A stretch of DNA of 52,568 nt from positions 1 through 52,568 of the forward strand of contig DASUUH010000067.1 of assembly GCA_036374175.1 (NCBI GenBank), given 5' to 3'. Of this stretch, positions 39,667 through 47,289 are shown piece after piece. Positions within the stretch are counted from its first letter, which is position 1, and every line of letters starts with the position of its first letter. Below the pieces are notes generated by a model. It was given only the letters and a program-made list of their open reading frames with translations. It did no database searches and had not been told where the DNA came from. Both the position numbers and the translations under genes were made by a program. This stretch comes from JASLBX01 sp036374175 (GTDB lineage Bacteria > Actinomycetota > Actinomycetes > Jiangellales > Jiangellaceae).

Positions 39667-40209
39667 CTAACGATCGCCGGCGGCCTCGCCGACACGTGAG
39701 ATCGGGCGCACCATGCCGAACTCCGGGACACCGGGATCGGACGGCAGCGGCTGCTGTTCCCCGGTGAGAGTGAAGCCTAGTTTGGTGTAGAAGCGGGTGG
39801 CCCGGGCGTTGGTACCGCTGACCCACAGATGGACCCGATCCGCGCCCTGGGCTGCTGCCCAGGCGACGACGGCGTGCACGAGTCGCCGCGCGACACAAGT
39901 CCCGCGAGCGATCGGATCGACCCACATCCCGACCAACTCGACCGCGCCATTGTCGGGGGGTAATCCGGTACAGATCCCGATCGTCGTGCCATTCGTCTGA
40001 GCGATGAAGGTGGCACTGCCGCTTGTTAACCGCTGCGTCCAGACATCGTCGGTGAACCTTGACTCGCGCTCGTACGACGAGGCGAAGGCATAGGGCGCGT
40101 CCTTCAGCGCGCGCAACCGGACGGTACGTACCTCCGGCAGATCGGCAAGCGTTGCCTGGTGAATCTCAACCGGGGTCGGCGGCGGCACGGTTTCAATTGT
40201 CGCAATCAC
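39667..40209 (-). CDS. GNAT family N-acetyltransferase
   Basis: 180 residues. Overall GNAT pattern (ATLADLPEVRTVRLRALKDA; VELVGMWVDPIARGTCVARR; TNARATRFYTKLGFTLTG). The acetyl-CoA loop is unusual: the expected RGxGxG reads RGTCVA, with Cys and Ala in place of two glycines, so cofactor binding may be altered. Substrate unknown. Lies 69 bases upstream of the reductase on the same strand. Confidence 0.8.
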   Translation of the reverse strand: MIATIETVPPPTPVEIHQATLADLPEVRTVRLRALKDAPYAFASSYERESRFTDDVWTQRLTSGSATFIAQTNGTTIGICTGLPPDNGAVELVGMWVDPIARGTCVARRLVHAVVAWAAAQGADRVHLWVSGTNARATRFYTKLGFTLTGEQQPLPSDPGVPEFGMVRPISRVGEAAGDR

Positions 40210-40220
40210 CGACGATCCAG

Positions 40221-40679
40221 CTAACGCGTGCCGGCCGCGCGCAGCGCACCCTCGGCTGCTGTCCGAGCGCTGGTGCCATAGGGCGTGACGCCGGTGAAGT
40301 CGCCCCGCAAGGCCTTCAGGGCGGTTCGTTCGGCGTCGATCTCACGCCGGGTACGGATGCCCAACCTGCGAAAGATCGCAATCGGCGGACACCAGCCCTG
40401 AATCGCGTGCTGGAGAAGAAACGCCGGGATGATCACGGTGACGGCCCGCCACAAACGCGAGCGCGACGACAGCAACTGGCCGATCAACGCAAGGGTCGCT
40501 GCGTTCGCCTCTAGGACTCGTTCGATGTCCCATTCCTTGTCCAACTCGCGCAAGCGCTGCGTTATCTCGTCCGGCGGCGCGCTCGCATACCGCGCCACGT
40601 CGGCGACTCGCTGTTCGTCCAACTCCGCGTTCACGTCGTCGGCGGTGCTGCGTCGGACTCGATCGGTGTTGTCCGTCAT
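40221..40679 (-). CDS. DUF2892-like membrane protein
   Basis: 152 residues. N-terminal helical part (DEITQRLRELDKEWDIERVL), then one hydrophobic segment VTVIIPAFLLQHAIQGWCPP and IFRRLGIRTRREIDAERTAL. The HAIQGWCPP block is typical of DUF2892/YgaP-like transmembrane modules, often fused or next to rhodaneses; none is seen here. Starts ATG at 40679 and ends 12 bases before the GNAT start, so they are probably co-transcribed. Confidence 0.75.
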   Translation of the reverse strand: MTDNTDRVRRSTADDVNAELDEQRVADVARYASAPPDEITQRLRELDKEWDIERVLEANAATLALIGQLLSSRSRLWRAVTVIIPAFLLQHAIQGWCPPIAIFRRLGIRTRREIDAERTALKALRGDFTGVTPYGTSARTAAEGALRAAGTR

Positions 40680-40844
40680 CGGATACTCCGTTCACCCGTG
40701 GCCTCCAGACGCCTCGAGCGTGCTGGAGTTGGAACGCACCTCACGCCCCATCTCGATGTACCCGCTGGCGGGTTACGCATCCGCCGTTGCGATCAACCGT
40801 CGGCTGACCGGGGAGCTGTCGGCCAGGTGGGGCAAGATGCTGGC

Positions 40845-42530
40845 ATGACAGCAGAGGAACAGATGCGGGCCATCGCCGACGAGTACTGGAATGCCAAGCT
40901 TGAGGCAAGCCCGCTGTTTGCCGCGTATCTGGGAGACCACCGCTTCGACGACCGGGCCGACGACATGTCCGCAGAGTTCGAGCAGCAGATGCGCGAGCGG
41001 TGGGTGGAGTTTCGTGAGCGAGCCGCCGCAGTCCCGGCTGGTGAGCTTGACGACACCGCTGCGGTAACTCGCGATCTGCTCATCGACGAGCTGGACGACA
41101 TCATTCGCGGAATCGACCTGCGCCGAGTCGAGCTCGAGTCCGACCAGATGCAGGGTGCACACGCCGGGTTGTTCATCATCGCCGGCCAACTGCGTGCTCC
41201 CGAACCTGAACATGCCCGGATGGCCGTGACCCGCATCGGCGAGCTGGCCCACATGCTCGACCAGGCTGCCCAGCGCTACCGCGAGGGATTGGCGGCGGGC
41301 CGAACACCAGCCAAGATCAACATCACGCGGTCGCTCAACCAGGTCACGAAGTACCTCGAAACGCCCCTGGACACCGACCCGTTCGTCAACCTGGCCGGGC
41401 CCGAAGGCTGGGACGGCACCGACGCGTGGCGGTCAGAACTGGCTGACGCGGTCCGTGGGCGGCTTCGGCCGGCGTTCGAGCGCTACCGTGCCACCTTCGA
41501 AGAAGAGCTGCTGCCCGCGGCGCGGCCCGACGAGAAGGCCGGGTTGTGCCACCTCGCCGATGGGCCTGAGCTGTATCAATCCCTCATCGAGCATCACACC
41601 GGGCTGCCGCTGACTGCCGACGAGCTGCACCAGATCGGCCTCGAGGAAGCGACCGTAAAGATCCGCTCCGAATTCGCCGAAGTCGGGGAGCGTGCCTTCG
41701 GCACGTCCGACGTTCGCGAGATCTTCGACCGGCTGCTGAACGACCAGAACCTCCGATACCGCAGCGGCGACGATATCCTCGCGCACGCCCGGCGCTGCCT
41801 CGACGTCGCCGGCGAGGCTATCGGTGACTGGTTCGGCATCCTTCCGCAGGCGCCGTGCGAACTCGTTCCGGTGCCGGACTACCTGGCCGCAGACGTGCCG
41901 CCGGCCTACTACACGCCGCCGACGCCTGATGGCACCCGTCCTGGCAACTACCACGTCAACCTGCACGAGCCCGGTCAGCGTGGCCGGTACTCCACCGCTT
42001 CGATCGCATTCCACGAAGCAATCCCGGGGCACCACCTGCAGCTCGCCATTGCCACCGAACGGACAGACCTTCCCGCATTCCGCCGGATGTCGTGGAGCCA
42101 CACCGCCTTCGTCGAAGGGTGGGCGCTTTACACCGAGCGGCTCGCCGACGAGATGGGCCTCTACGAAAGCGACCTTGATCGGTTGGGCATGCTGTCATCC
42201 GACGTGTGGCGGGCCTGCCGGCTCGTCGTCGACACCGGGCTGCATGCGATGGGCTGGTCACGACAGCAGGCCATCGACTTCATGGTCGAACACATGCCGG
42301 TCGATATCGACACCATCACCGTCGAGGTCGACCGCTATATCGGGATGCCCGCCCAGGCACTTGCGTACAAGGTCGGACAACGCGAGATCTTCCGGCTTCG
42401 CGAGCAAGCCCGCAGCGATCTGGGCGAGCACTTTGACATCAAGGCTTTCCATGACGTCGTACTCGCAGCGGCGTCCATAAGCCTGCCGATTCTGCAGTCA
42501 AGAGTGGCGGCATACACAAGATCAGTGTGA
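40845..42530 (+). CDS. DUF885 metallopeptidase-like protein
   Basis: 561 residues. DUF885 proteins are predicted zinc metallopeptidases related to M3-type gluzincins. The HExxH-like motif is HEAIPGHHLQ at residues 390-399 (His390, Glu391, His396/397), followed by WSHTAFVEGWALYTERLADE, which likely gives the third ligand. No signal peptide, so cytosolic. ATG at 40845. The stop overlaps a perfect Crp-type site that belongs to the next gene's leader. Confidence 0.85.
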   Translation: MTAEEQMRAIADEYWNAKLEASPLFAAYLGDHRFDDRADDMSAEFEQQMRERWVEFRERAAAVPAGELDDTAAVTRDLLIDELDDIIRGIDLRRVELESDQMQGAHAGLFIIAGQLRAPEPEHARMAVTRIGELAHMLDQAAQRYREGLAAGRTPAKINITRSLNQVTKYLETPLDTDPFVNLAGPEGWDGTDAWRSELADAVRGRLRPAFERYRATFEEELLPAARPDEKAGLCHLADGPELYQSLIEHHTGLPLTADELHQIGLEEATVKIRSEFAEVGERAFGTSDVREIFDRLLNDQNLRYRSGDDILAHARRCLDVAGEAIGDWFGILPQAPCELVPVPDYLAADVPPAYYTPPTPDGTRPGNYHVNLHEPGQRGRYSTASIAFHEAIPGHHLQLAIATERTDLPAFRRMSWSHTAFVEGWALYTERLADEMGLYESDLDRLGMLSSDVWRACRLVVDTGLHAMGWSRQQAIDFMVEHMPVDIDTITVEVDRYIGMPAQALAYKVGQREIFRLREQARSDLGEHFDIKAFHDVVLAAASISLPILQSRVAAYTRSV

Positions 42531-42541
42531 TCTGGGTCACA
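42526..42541 (+). promoter_or_regulatory. Perfect Crp-type operator
   Basis: TGTGATCTGGGTCACA matches TGTGA-N6-TCACA at every defined position. It overlaps the DUF885 stop and lies 180 bases before the M23 peptidase start, within a 190-base gap. In actinobacteria Crp/GlxR proteins use this operator and often control cell-wall hydrolases such as rpfA. Confidence 0.65.
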
Positions 42542-42650
42542 TCGGCGGGTCCACAGAGCGTGGGGTATCTCACTGACTGTCCGGAACGCCCGAAACCAGC
42601 GCAGCGTTTAAGCTCTGGTCGCTGTGAGCTTCCGCGTTCCAGCGGTGTGT

Positions 42651-42668
42651 CCAGCGCTTCGGCGCTGG
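42651..42668 (+). promoter_or_regulatory. UUCG-loop hairpin in the M23 leader
   Basis: CCAGCGC-TTCG-GCGCTGG, a perfect 7-bp stem closed by the very stable TTCG tetraloop, 53 bases before the M23 start. No T-run. Could terminate, stabilise the leader or mask nothing; I searched for the c-di-AMP (ydaO) riboswitch pattern here and did not see it. Confidence 0.5.
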
Positions 42669-42720
42669 GCCGTTGCGTGCCAATAGCGCGCTGTCCCTGT
42701 CCCCTACAGTTCGGAAGTAC

Positions 42721-43986
42721 ATGGTCCCCGGCAAATCCCGAGTCGTAACGGCGGCTCTGGCAACTGTCCTTACAAGCACCATGACCTTCGGCGTCGCGAG
42801 CTCTGCGGAAGCTGCGACAGGTGATGTTGCCGAAACGGTCGAAACAGCCAAACAAGCAACCCGTACCCTGGAGAAAGCCAAGAAGTCGGCCAAGAAGTCG
42901 GCCAAAGAGCTCCACTCGGCCACCGCGGCCACCAAGAAGGCGAATCAGCGGTTCAAAGCGGCCGAGCGACTCGTTGACACCACGGACGCCAACCTTCAAC
43001 GCGCGCGAGCGGCGGTCGCGGAGGTCAGTGCGCAGGTCGAGGCGGCGGCCGTGCGAACCCAGGAGCTCGAGCCCAGAGGTGGCTTGATCGACGTGGCCGC
43101 CAAGGCGGTAGATGTCACGGCCGGCAGCTCTGATCTGCCGGTTCTTGATGCCGTGGCAGGCGCCGTGAAAGCTGGGCTCACAGGTCTGATCGGCCCGGCG
43201 TTGAGCGTGCTTGACTCCATCGGCGACGCAGTTCAGGACGAGGTCGCTCAAGCGGATGTACGGTTCGCCGAAGCGGCATCGCATGAACGGTGGCTCCAGG
43301 AACAGAAAATACGGGTGACTGCGGCCCACCGCGACGCCTCGACGGAGTGGACCGAGGCCACCGCTGAACTCGCATCGGCCAACGCTGCCTTGAACAAGGC
43401 AGTCAAGCTGGAGAAGAAGGCCGCCACGCAGGAGTCCAAGGCCGCCACGGCGGTCAAGAAGGCGAAGAAGGTGGCGGCAGCAGCGAAAGCCGCCGAGGAG
43501 AAGGCGCGCGCCAAGACCGAAAAGCAGAAGCGGCAGGCCGCCCAGCAGGCTGCGGCGGGCCGAGGTGAAGCGGCCGCCACCGCGTCACGATCGGCCGCGG
43601 TGTCGGGCCGAGTCCGGCCCGGTACGGGATCGATCACCAGCGGCTACGGCATGCGCACTCATCCGGTCACCGGCGCGTACAAGCTGCACTCGGGAACGGA
43701 CTACTCGTACGGCGACGGCAACGCCTACGCCGCAGCAGCCGGCACGGTCACGTCGGTTGAGTACGACGGTGCGTACGGCAACATGGTCACGATCAGCCAC
43801 GGTGGTGGCGTCGAAACCAGGTACGCCCATCTGGCCGGCGCCAACGTCAGCAGTGGCCAGCAGGTCAGCGCGGGCCAAGTCGTCGGCAGGATCGGCTCCA
43901 CCGGTTATGCCACCGGACCGCATCTGCACTTCGAGGTGCTGATCGGCGGCGACTTCGTCAATCCGGAAGGGTGGCTCGGCGGCTGA
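42721..43986 (+). CDS. Secreted M23 (LytM-type) peptidoglycan endopeptidase
   Basis: 421 residues. Signal peptide (MVPGKSRVVTAALATVLTST, cleavage after AEA near residue 31), then a long Ala/Lys-rich coiled coil (about 35-115 and 190-280, e.g. AKKSAKKSAKE) and a C-terminal M23 domain. Zinc ligands His323 and Asp327 (HSGTD) and His403, with catalytic-region His401 (GPHLHFEV), are intact, so an active cell-wall endopeptidase is expected. ATG at 42721; Shine-Dalgarno weak, TACAGT at 42705-42710 may be a -10 box. A hairpin (P5) follows the stop. Confidence 0.88.
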   Translation: MVPGKSRVVTAALATVLTSTMTFGVASSAEAATGDVAETVETAKQATRTLEKAKKSAKKSAKELHSATAATKKANQRFKAAERLVDTTDANLQRARAAVAEVSAQVEAAAVRTQELEPRGGLIDVAAKAVDVTAGSSDLPVLDAVAGAVKAGLTGLIGPALSVLDSIGDAVQDEVAQADVRFAEAASHERWLQEQKIRVTAAHRDASTEWTEATAELASANAALNKAVKLEKKAATQESKAATAVKKAKKVAAAAKAAEEKARAKTEKQKRQAAQQAAAGRGEAAATASRSAAVSGRVRPGTGSITSGYGMRTHPVTGAYKLHSGTDYSYGDGNAYAAAAGTVTSVEYDGAYGNMVTISHGGGVETRYAHLAGANVSSGQQVSAGQVVGRIGSTGYATGPHLHFEVLIGGDFVNPEGWLGG

Positions 43987-44002
43987 CACTGGCGGGTTGC
44001 TC

Positions 44003-44049
44003 ACGGTCGGTCCGTGGTATCCAGGCGTTGGGTACCACGGATCGACCGT
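44003..44049 (+). terminator. Post-stop hairpin after the M23 gene (P5)
   Basis: Arms 44003-44022 and 44030-44049 pair over 20 bases with two mismatches around the 7-base loop AGGCGTT. TTTT spans the end of the second arm (44049-44052), making it the only member here that resembles a classical intrinsic terminator. It starts 17 bases after the stop; the second arm holds CGGATCGACC with the GATC core. It ends 24 bases before the next start. Confidence 0.75.
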
Positions 44050-44073
44050 TTTGGATGGGGGAGGTCGGCGGTT

Positions 44074-44865
44074 GTGCAATATGCCTGGGTCGCCATGCTC
44101 ACGGACTACGGCCTGCGGGATGGTTTCGTGGCCGCTTGCCATGGCGTCATCGCTCAGCGGGCGCCGAACGTCCGGGTCATTGACATCACCCACGACGTGC
44201 CGCCGCAGGACGTCCGGCACGGCGCTGCCGTCCTGGCCCAAACGGCCCCGTACCTGCCGGTCGCCGTGCTCGTCGGCGTGGTGGACCCGGGCGTGGGTAC
44301 GGCTCGGCGCGGGGTGGCAATCGAAGCAGGTCAGTCAGTGTTGGTCGGCCCTGACAACGGATTGCTCACCTGGGCGGCCGAGGCTCTCGGCGGGGTCAGG
44401 GGCGCAGTCGCCCTGGACAACGCCCGGTACCACCTGCCCCGGCGAGCGGGCACCTTCGATGGGCGCGACGTGTTCGCCCCGGTGGCAGCCCACATCGCAG
44501 GCGGGGTGGCGTTGGACGAACTAGGCCCGCCAGTGCACGACCTGGCCGTGCTGCCAACCCCGGTTGTGGATGTCCATGACGGACGACTTGTCACCGAGGT
44601 GCTGACCGTCGATCACTTCGGCAACGTGCAACTGGCGGCGCGGCACGCGGACCTGGGCGCTGCGCAGGTGCACGGGCCGGCGGTGACCGTCGAACTGGGC
44701 AATCACGTTACGCCGGTCCGGTTGGGCGCGACATTCGCCGACGTCGCGCCAGGTGAGGTGGTCTGTTACGTCGACTCGGCCGGTCACCTGGCGCTGGCGG
44801 TCAATCAGGGGCGTGCCGCCGACGTGTTAGCGGCCGGACCCGGTGACGAGGTTGTCCTCGCCTAA
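44074..44865 (+). CDS. SAM hydroxide adenosyltransferase (DUF62)
   Basis: 263 residues. The family hydrolyses S-adenosyl-L-methionine to adenosine and methionine and is related to fluorinase/chlorinase. LTDYGLRDGFVAACHGVIAQ at the N-terminus carries the conserved Asp; VVDPGVGTARRGVAIEA and LVGPDNGLLTW follow; the C-terminal domain has VDHFGNVQLA. GTG at 44074 chosen for GGGGGAGG about 10 bases upstream; frames extending further left run through the terminator. Its last 39 bases overlap antisense to the PheS-like gene. Confidence 0.88.
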   Translation: MQYAWVAMLTDYGLRDGFVAACHGVIAQRAPNVRVIDITHDVPPQDVRHGAAVLAQTAPYLPVAVLVGVVDPGVGTARRGVAIEAGQSVLVGPDNGLLTWAAEALGGVRGAVALDNARYHLPRRAGTFDGRDVFAPVAAHIAGGVALDELGPPVHDLAVLPTPVVDVHDGRLVTEVLTVDHFGNVQLAARHADLGAAQVHGPAVTVELGNHVTPVRLGATFADVAPGEVVCYVDSAGHLALAVNQGRAADVLAAGPGDEVVLA

Positions 44866-45978
44866 GGGCACCATCGTGGTGCCGCGATGAACGGCCGCGT
44901 AGACGCGATCGCGGAGGGCATTCACCTGGTCCGCCGTGAGCGTGCGATCGACCGGGCGCAGTGTGATCCTCAGCAACACGTTCTCCTGGTCTGGGGTGAT
45001 TCCGAGCCTGGCCCGAGCCGAAGCGGGGAGATCGTCGTACGGCGTCCTCGACAACACGGCCACCTCCTCGACGAGATCGGCTTGCTCGCCGAGTGCGTCG
45101 CGAACCTGGTCCCCGAGCGTCTCCGCGTCATGGCCGCTCTCGACGGCAACGGAGACGTCGCGTCGCGCCGGCGGCATCATCGACACCGGGCGGTACGGGC
45201 TCAGGTCGAGCATCTGATCGCAGATGCGTGCGTCGGTCGAGCGCAGTAGCCGGATATCCGGGATGCCCTTGCGAAGCATCAGAGCGCGATCCAGGCCCAG
45301 ACCGAGTGCGAGGCCGGACCACTCCGCCGGATCGAGCCCGGCGCGGGCAAGCACGGCGGGGGCGGCCAGCCCGCATTCGGCAAGCTCCACCGCCTCGCCG
45401 CCGTCGATGACATCCAACTGCCGGCCACCGGTGGTGTACGGATGCTGAGCAGCAACCCACCGCCAGTGCCGGCCCGGCAGCATCGCTGACACAAGCCGAC
45501 CGACCATGTGACTCAGGTCGTCATGGTTGAGCCGGGGGCCGCGGCGCCGCAGCAGCCACAGATCGAGTTGGTGGGGCGTGCCGGTGTGCAGCCGGTCAAT
45601 TGAGTCTCGCCGGTAACAGATGCCGGGCATAGCCAGCAGCAACTCGTCCGGGGGGTCCGGCTTGCGGGCGAGCCGGCGCAGGGCAGCCGGGATGCCAGCC
45701 GAGGTGTGGGCGCGTAATACGCAGGTGTCGCTGATGTACCGGGTGTACCGCGCATCCCGCGCGATGGCATCGGGTCGGTAGCCGAGGTGGTCGTAGTTGT
45801 CGGCCACCGGTACGACAGGGCGAGTGCGACTGACCCGAACCGGGCAGCCCCACAGGTTGGTCAGCGCATCGACGGCGGCGTCAATCAACAACTGCATTGC
45901 GTGCGGGCCGTGTGCCGGATCGGTGAGGTCGCGGGTGGAGAGCGCAGAAATGATCTGGGAAAGTGCAAGTTCGGACAT
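44827..45978 (-). CDS. Stand-alone PheS-like ligase (mystery ligase, SrmL type)
   Basis: 383 residues, single chain: a class II catalytic core like PheRS alpha plus a C-terminal FDX-ACB anticodon-binding-like domain (about 262-365, PVSMMPPARRDVSVAVE), the layout of mitochondrial PheRS. Class II landmarks are VLRAHTS at 87-93, motif 2 ICYRRDSIDRLH at 120-131 and motif 3 LGLGLDRALMLRKGIPDIRL around 225-244. The substrate pocket differs: the usual FHQVEG is PHQLDL (135-140) and the usual PFTEPS is PYTTGG (180-185). Probably an adenylating ligase for a non-tRNA or non-Phe substrate; I recall the database label PheS-related mystery ligase. The PfkB kinase gene lies upstream on the same strand. Confidence 0.82.
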   Translation of the reverse strand: MSELALSQIISALSTRDLTDPAHGPHAMQLLIDAAVDALTNLWGCPVRVSRTRPVVPVADNYDHLGYRPDAIARDARYTRYISDTCVLRAHTSAGIPAALRRLARKPDPPDELLLAMPGICYRRDSIDRLHTGTPHQLDLWLLRRRGPRLNHDDLSHMVGRLVSAMLPGRHWRWVAAQHPYTTGGRQLDVIDGGEAVELAECGLAAPAVLARAGLDPAEWSGLALGLGLDRALMLRKGIPDIRLLRSTDARICDQMLDLSPYRPVSMMPPARRDVSVAVESGHDAETLGDQVRDALGEQADLVEEVAVLSRTPYDDLPASARARLGITPDQENVLLRITLRPVDRTLTADQVNALRDRVYAAVHRGTTMVPLGEDNLVTGSGR

Positions 45979-46168
45979 GGCCAGGCCTTTCACGGTTCGC
46001 GGAGCGGATCGGGGAACCCCCCGGCCGGTCGTCCGCGAATGATCAGGCGCCCGCAAGCACCCGGTGGCGGACGTTCGCCGACCGGGGGCCGCTAAACCAG
46101 ATGGCCTGACCTGGCATGGGCTAACCATACCCGGTGATCATTGTGGCGCGTCGCGAATTTACGACGGC

Positions 46169-47167
46169 CTACATGTCGGCGTGGGTCGGGCCGGCAGGCG
46201 AGGAGCCCTCCGCTGCTGCCCCGCGAAGGGCCGCAACTTCGCTGCTTGTGGGCGGGTCGGCACCGCGCCGGCTGCACGTAATGGCTGCGACCAGGCCGGC
46301 GTCGTCGACAACCTCAGTGAGCGTTGCCGCGGTCAAACCGGCCAGCCCCTCACGCCCCTCGGCGCCGCCGAGCAGGCCACGCCGGCGGAGTGCGTCGACC
46401 AGCCCGGATGTGAATGCATCACCGGCTCCAACGGTGTCGATCAATGGCACCCGTCTCGCCGGCACGGTAACCGCCTCGCCGCCTTGGGTAGCCGCGTAGG
46501 CACCCCGATCGCCGCGGGTTACGACTACGAGAGCCGGCCCGTGGTCGAGCCAACTGGCCGCGACCTGCTCGACCGGTGTGTCCGGCTCGAGCCAGCCGAG
46601 ATCCTCATCACTGACCTTGACCACGTCCGCTGTCTCGATGACCCCGTTGAGAAGAATGCGGGCCTGCGTTATGTCACCGAGCAGTGCCGGGCGAATGTTC
46701 GGGTCGACGACCACCGTCGCCTGCCCGCGTTCGCGCTCCCTGCGGACCAGCTTTGTGATCTCTGCGGCACCGGGGGCCAGCGCGATCGCCAGGGATCCGG
46801 TACACAGCGCGGTCGCGGTGGCCGGTAGTTCGCCCGGCAACTCGTCCGGGCGCCAGCCCCAGTCGGCTGTCCCGCTGACGTAGAAGTCATAACTTGCCCG
46901 GCCATCGGCGTCCAGCGAAACGACCGCCAGCGTGGCCGGCTCCGTCGCCTGTACCGCGTGCGTGAGGCCGACGCCGTTGCGGGTCAGGTGCTCGCGCACG
47001 AGGGCACCGAAGACACCCGTACCGAGGCGGGCCAGCAGCTCAGTGGGCGTCTCGAGGCGGGCCAGCCCGACCGCGACATTGGCCGGTGACCCGCCAGGAA
47101 CCGGGCGGTACCGACCGTCCGGTTCGCCCACGAGGTCCACCAACGCCTCACCAGCAACTACGATCAC
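46169..47167 (-). CDS. PfkB-family sugar kinase
   Basis: 332 residues. The ribokinase/fructokinase fold shows signature 1 near the N-terminus (PVPGGSPANVAVGLARLETP) and signature 2 DTVGAGDAFTSGLVDALRRR with catalytic Asp in GAGD. Likely a fructokinase-type enzyme (GEALVDLV start); sugar unknown. GTG at 47167. The C-terminal tail of about 35 residues is low-complexity. Divergent from the malic enzyme. The 190-base gap to the PheS-like gene holds no T-box or other feature I can recognise. Confidence 0.88.
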   Translation of the reverse strand: MIVVAGEALVDLVGEPDGRYRPVPGGSPANVAVGLARLETPTELLARLGTGVFGALVREHLTRNGVGLTHAVQATEPATLAVVSLDADGRASYDFYVSGTADWGWRPDELPGELPATATALCTGSLAIALAPGAAEITKLVRRERERGQATVVVDPNIRPALLGDITQARILLNGVIETADVVKVSDEDLGWLEPDTPVEQVAASWLDHGPALVVVTRGDRGAYAATQGGEAVTVPARRVPLIDTVGAGDAFTSGLVDALRRRGLLGGAEGREGLAGLTAATLTEVVDDAGLVAAITCSRRGADPPTSSEVAALRGAAAEGSSPAGPTHADM

Positions 47168-47289
47168 GCAGCTACGGTACGGCCGAGGCGGTCCGGCCGG
47201 CACCACCCGGCCCGGAACTTCGTTGCTTCCGGCGCCCATTGGCCGTGCCAACGGTGTGGCCGAGCGGCGCGAGTCGGTAGTGTCGGCTC

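Noticed and set aside
42531..42720. Possible c-di-AMP (ydaO) riboswitch before the M23 peptidase
   Set aside because: Such riboswitches are common before cell-wall hydrolases in actinobacteria, but I could not find the conserved blocks; only a short UUCG hairpin and the Crp-type site are visible.
45979..46168. Possible T-box leader before the PheS-like ligase
   Set aside because: No T-box bulge sequence and no specifier stem that I can recognise.
46086..46168. Weak dyads after the PfkB gene that resemble the post-stop hairpins
   Set aside because: They contain GATCA but no arms longer than about 6 bases pair, so I do not count this with the hairpin family.
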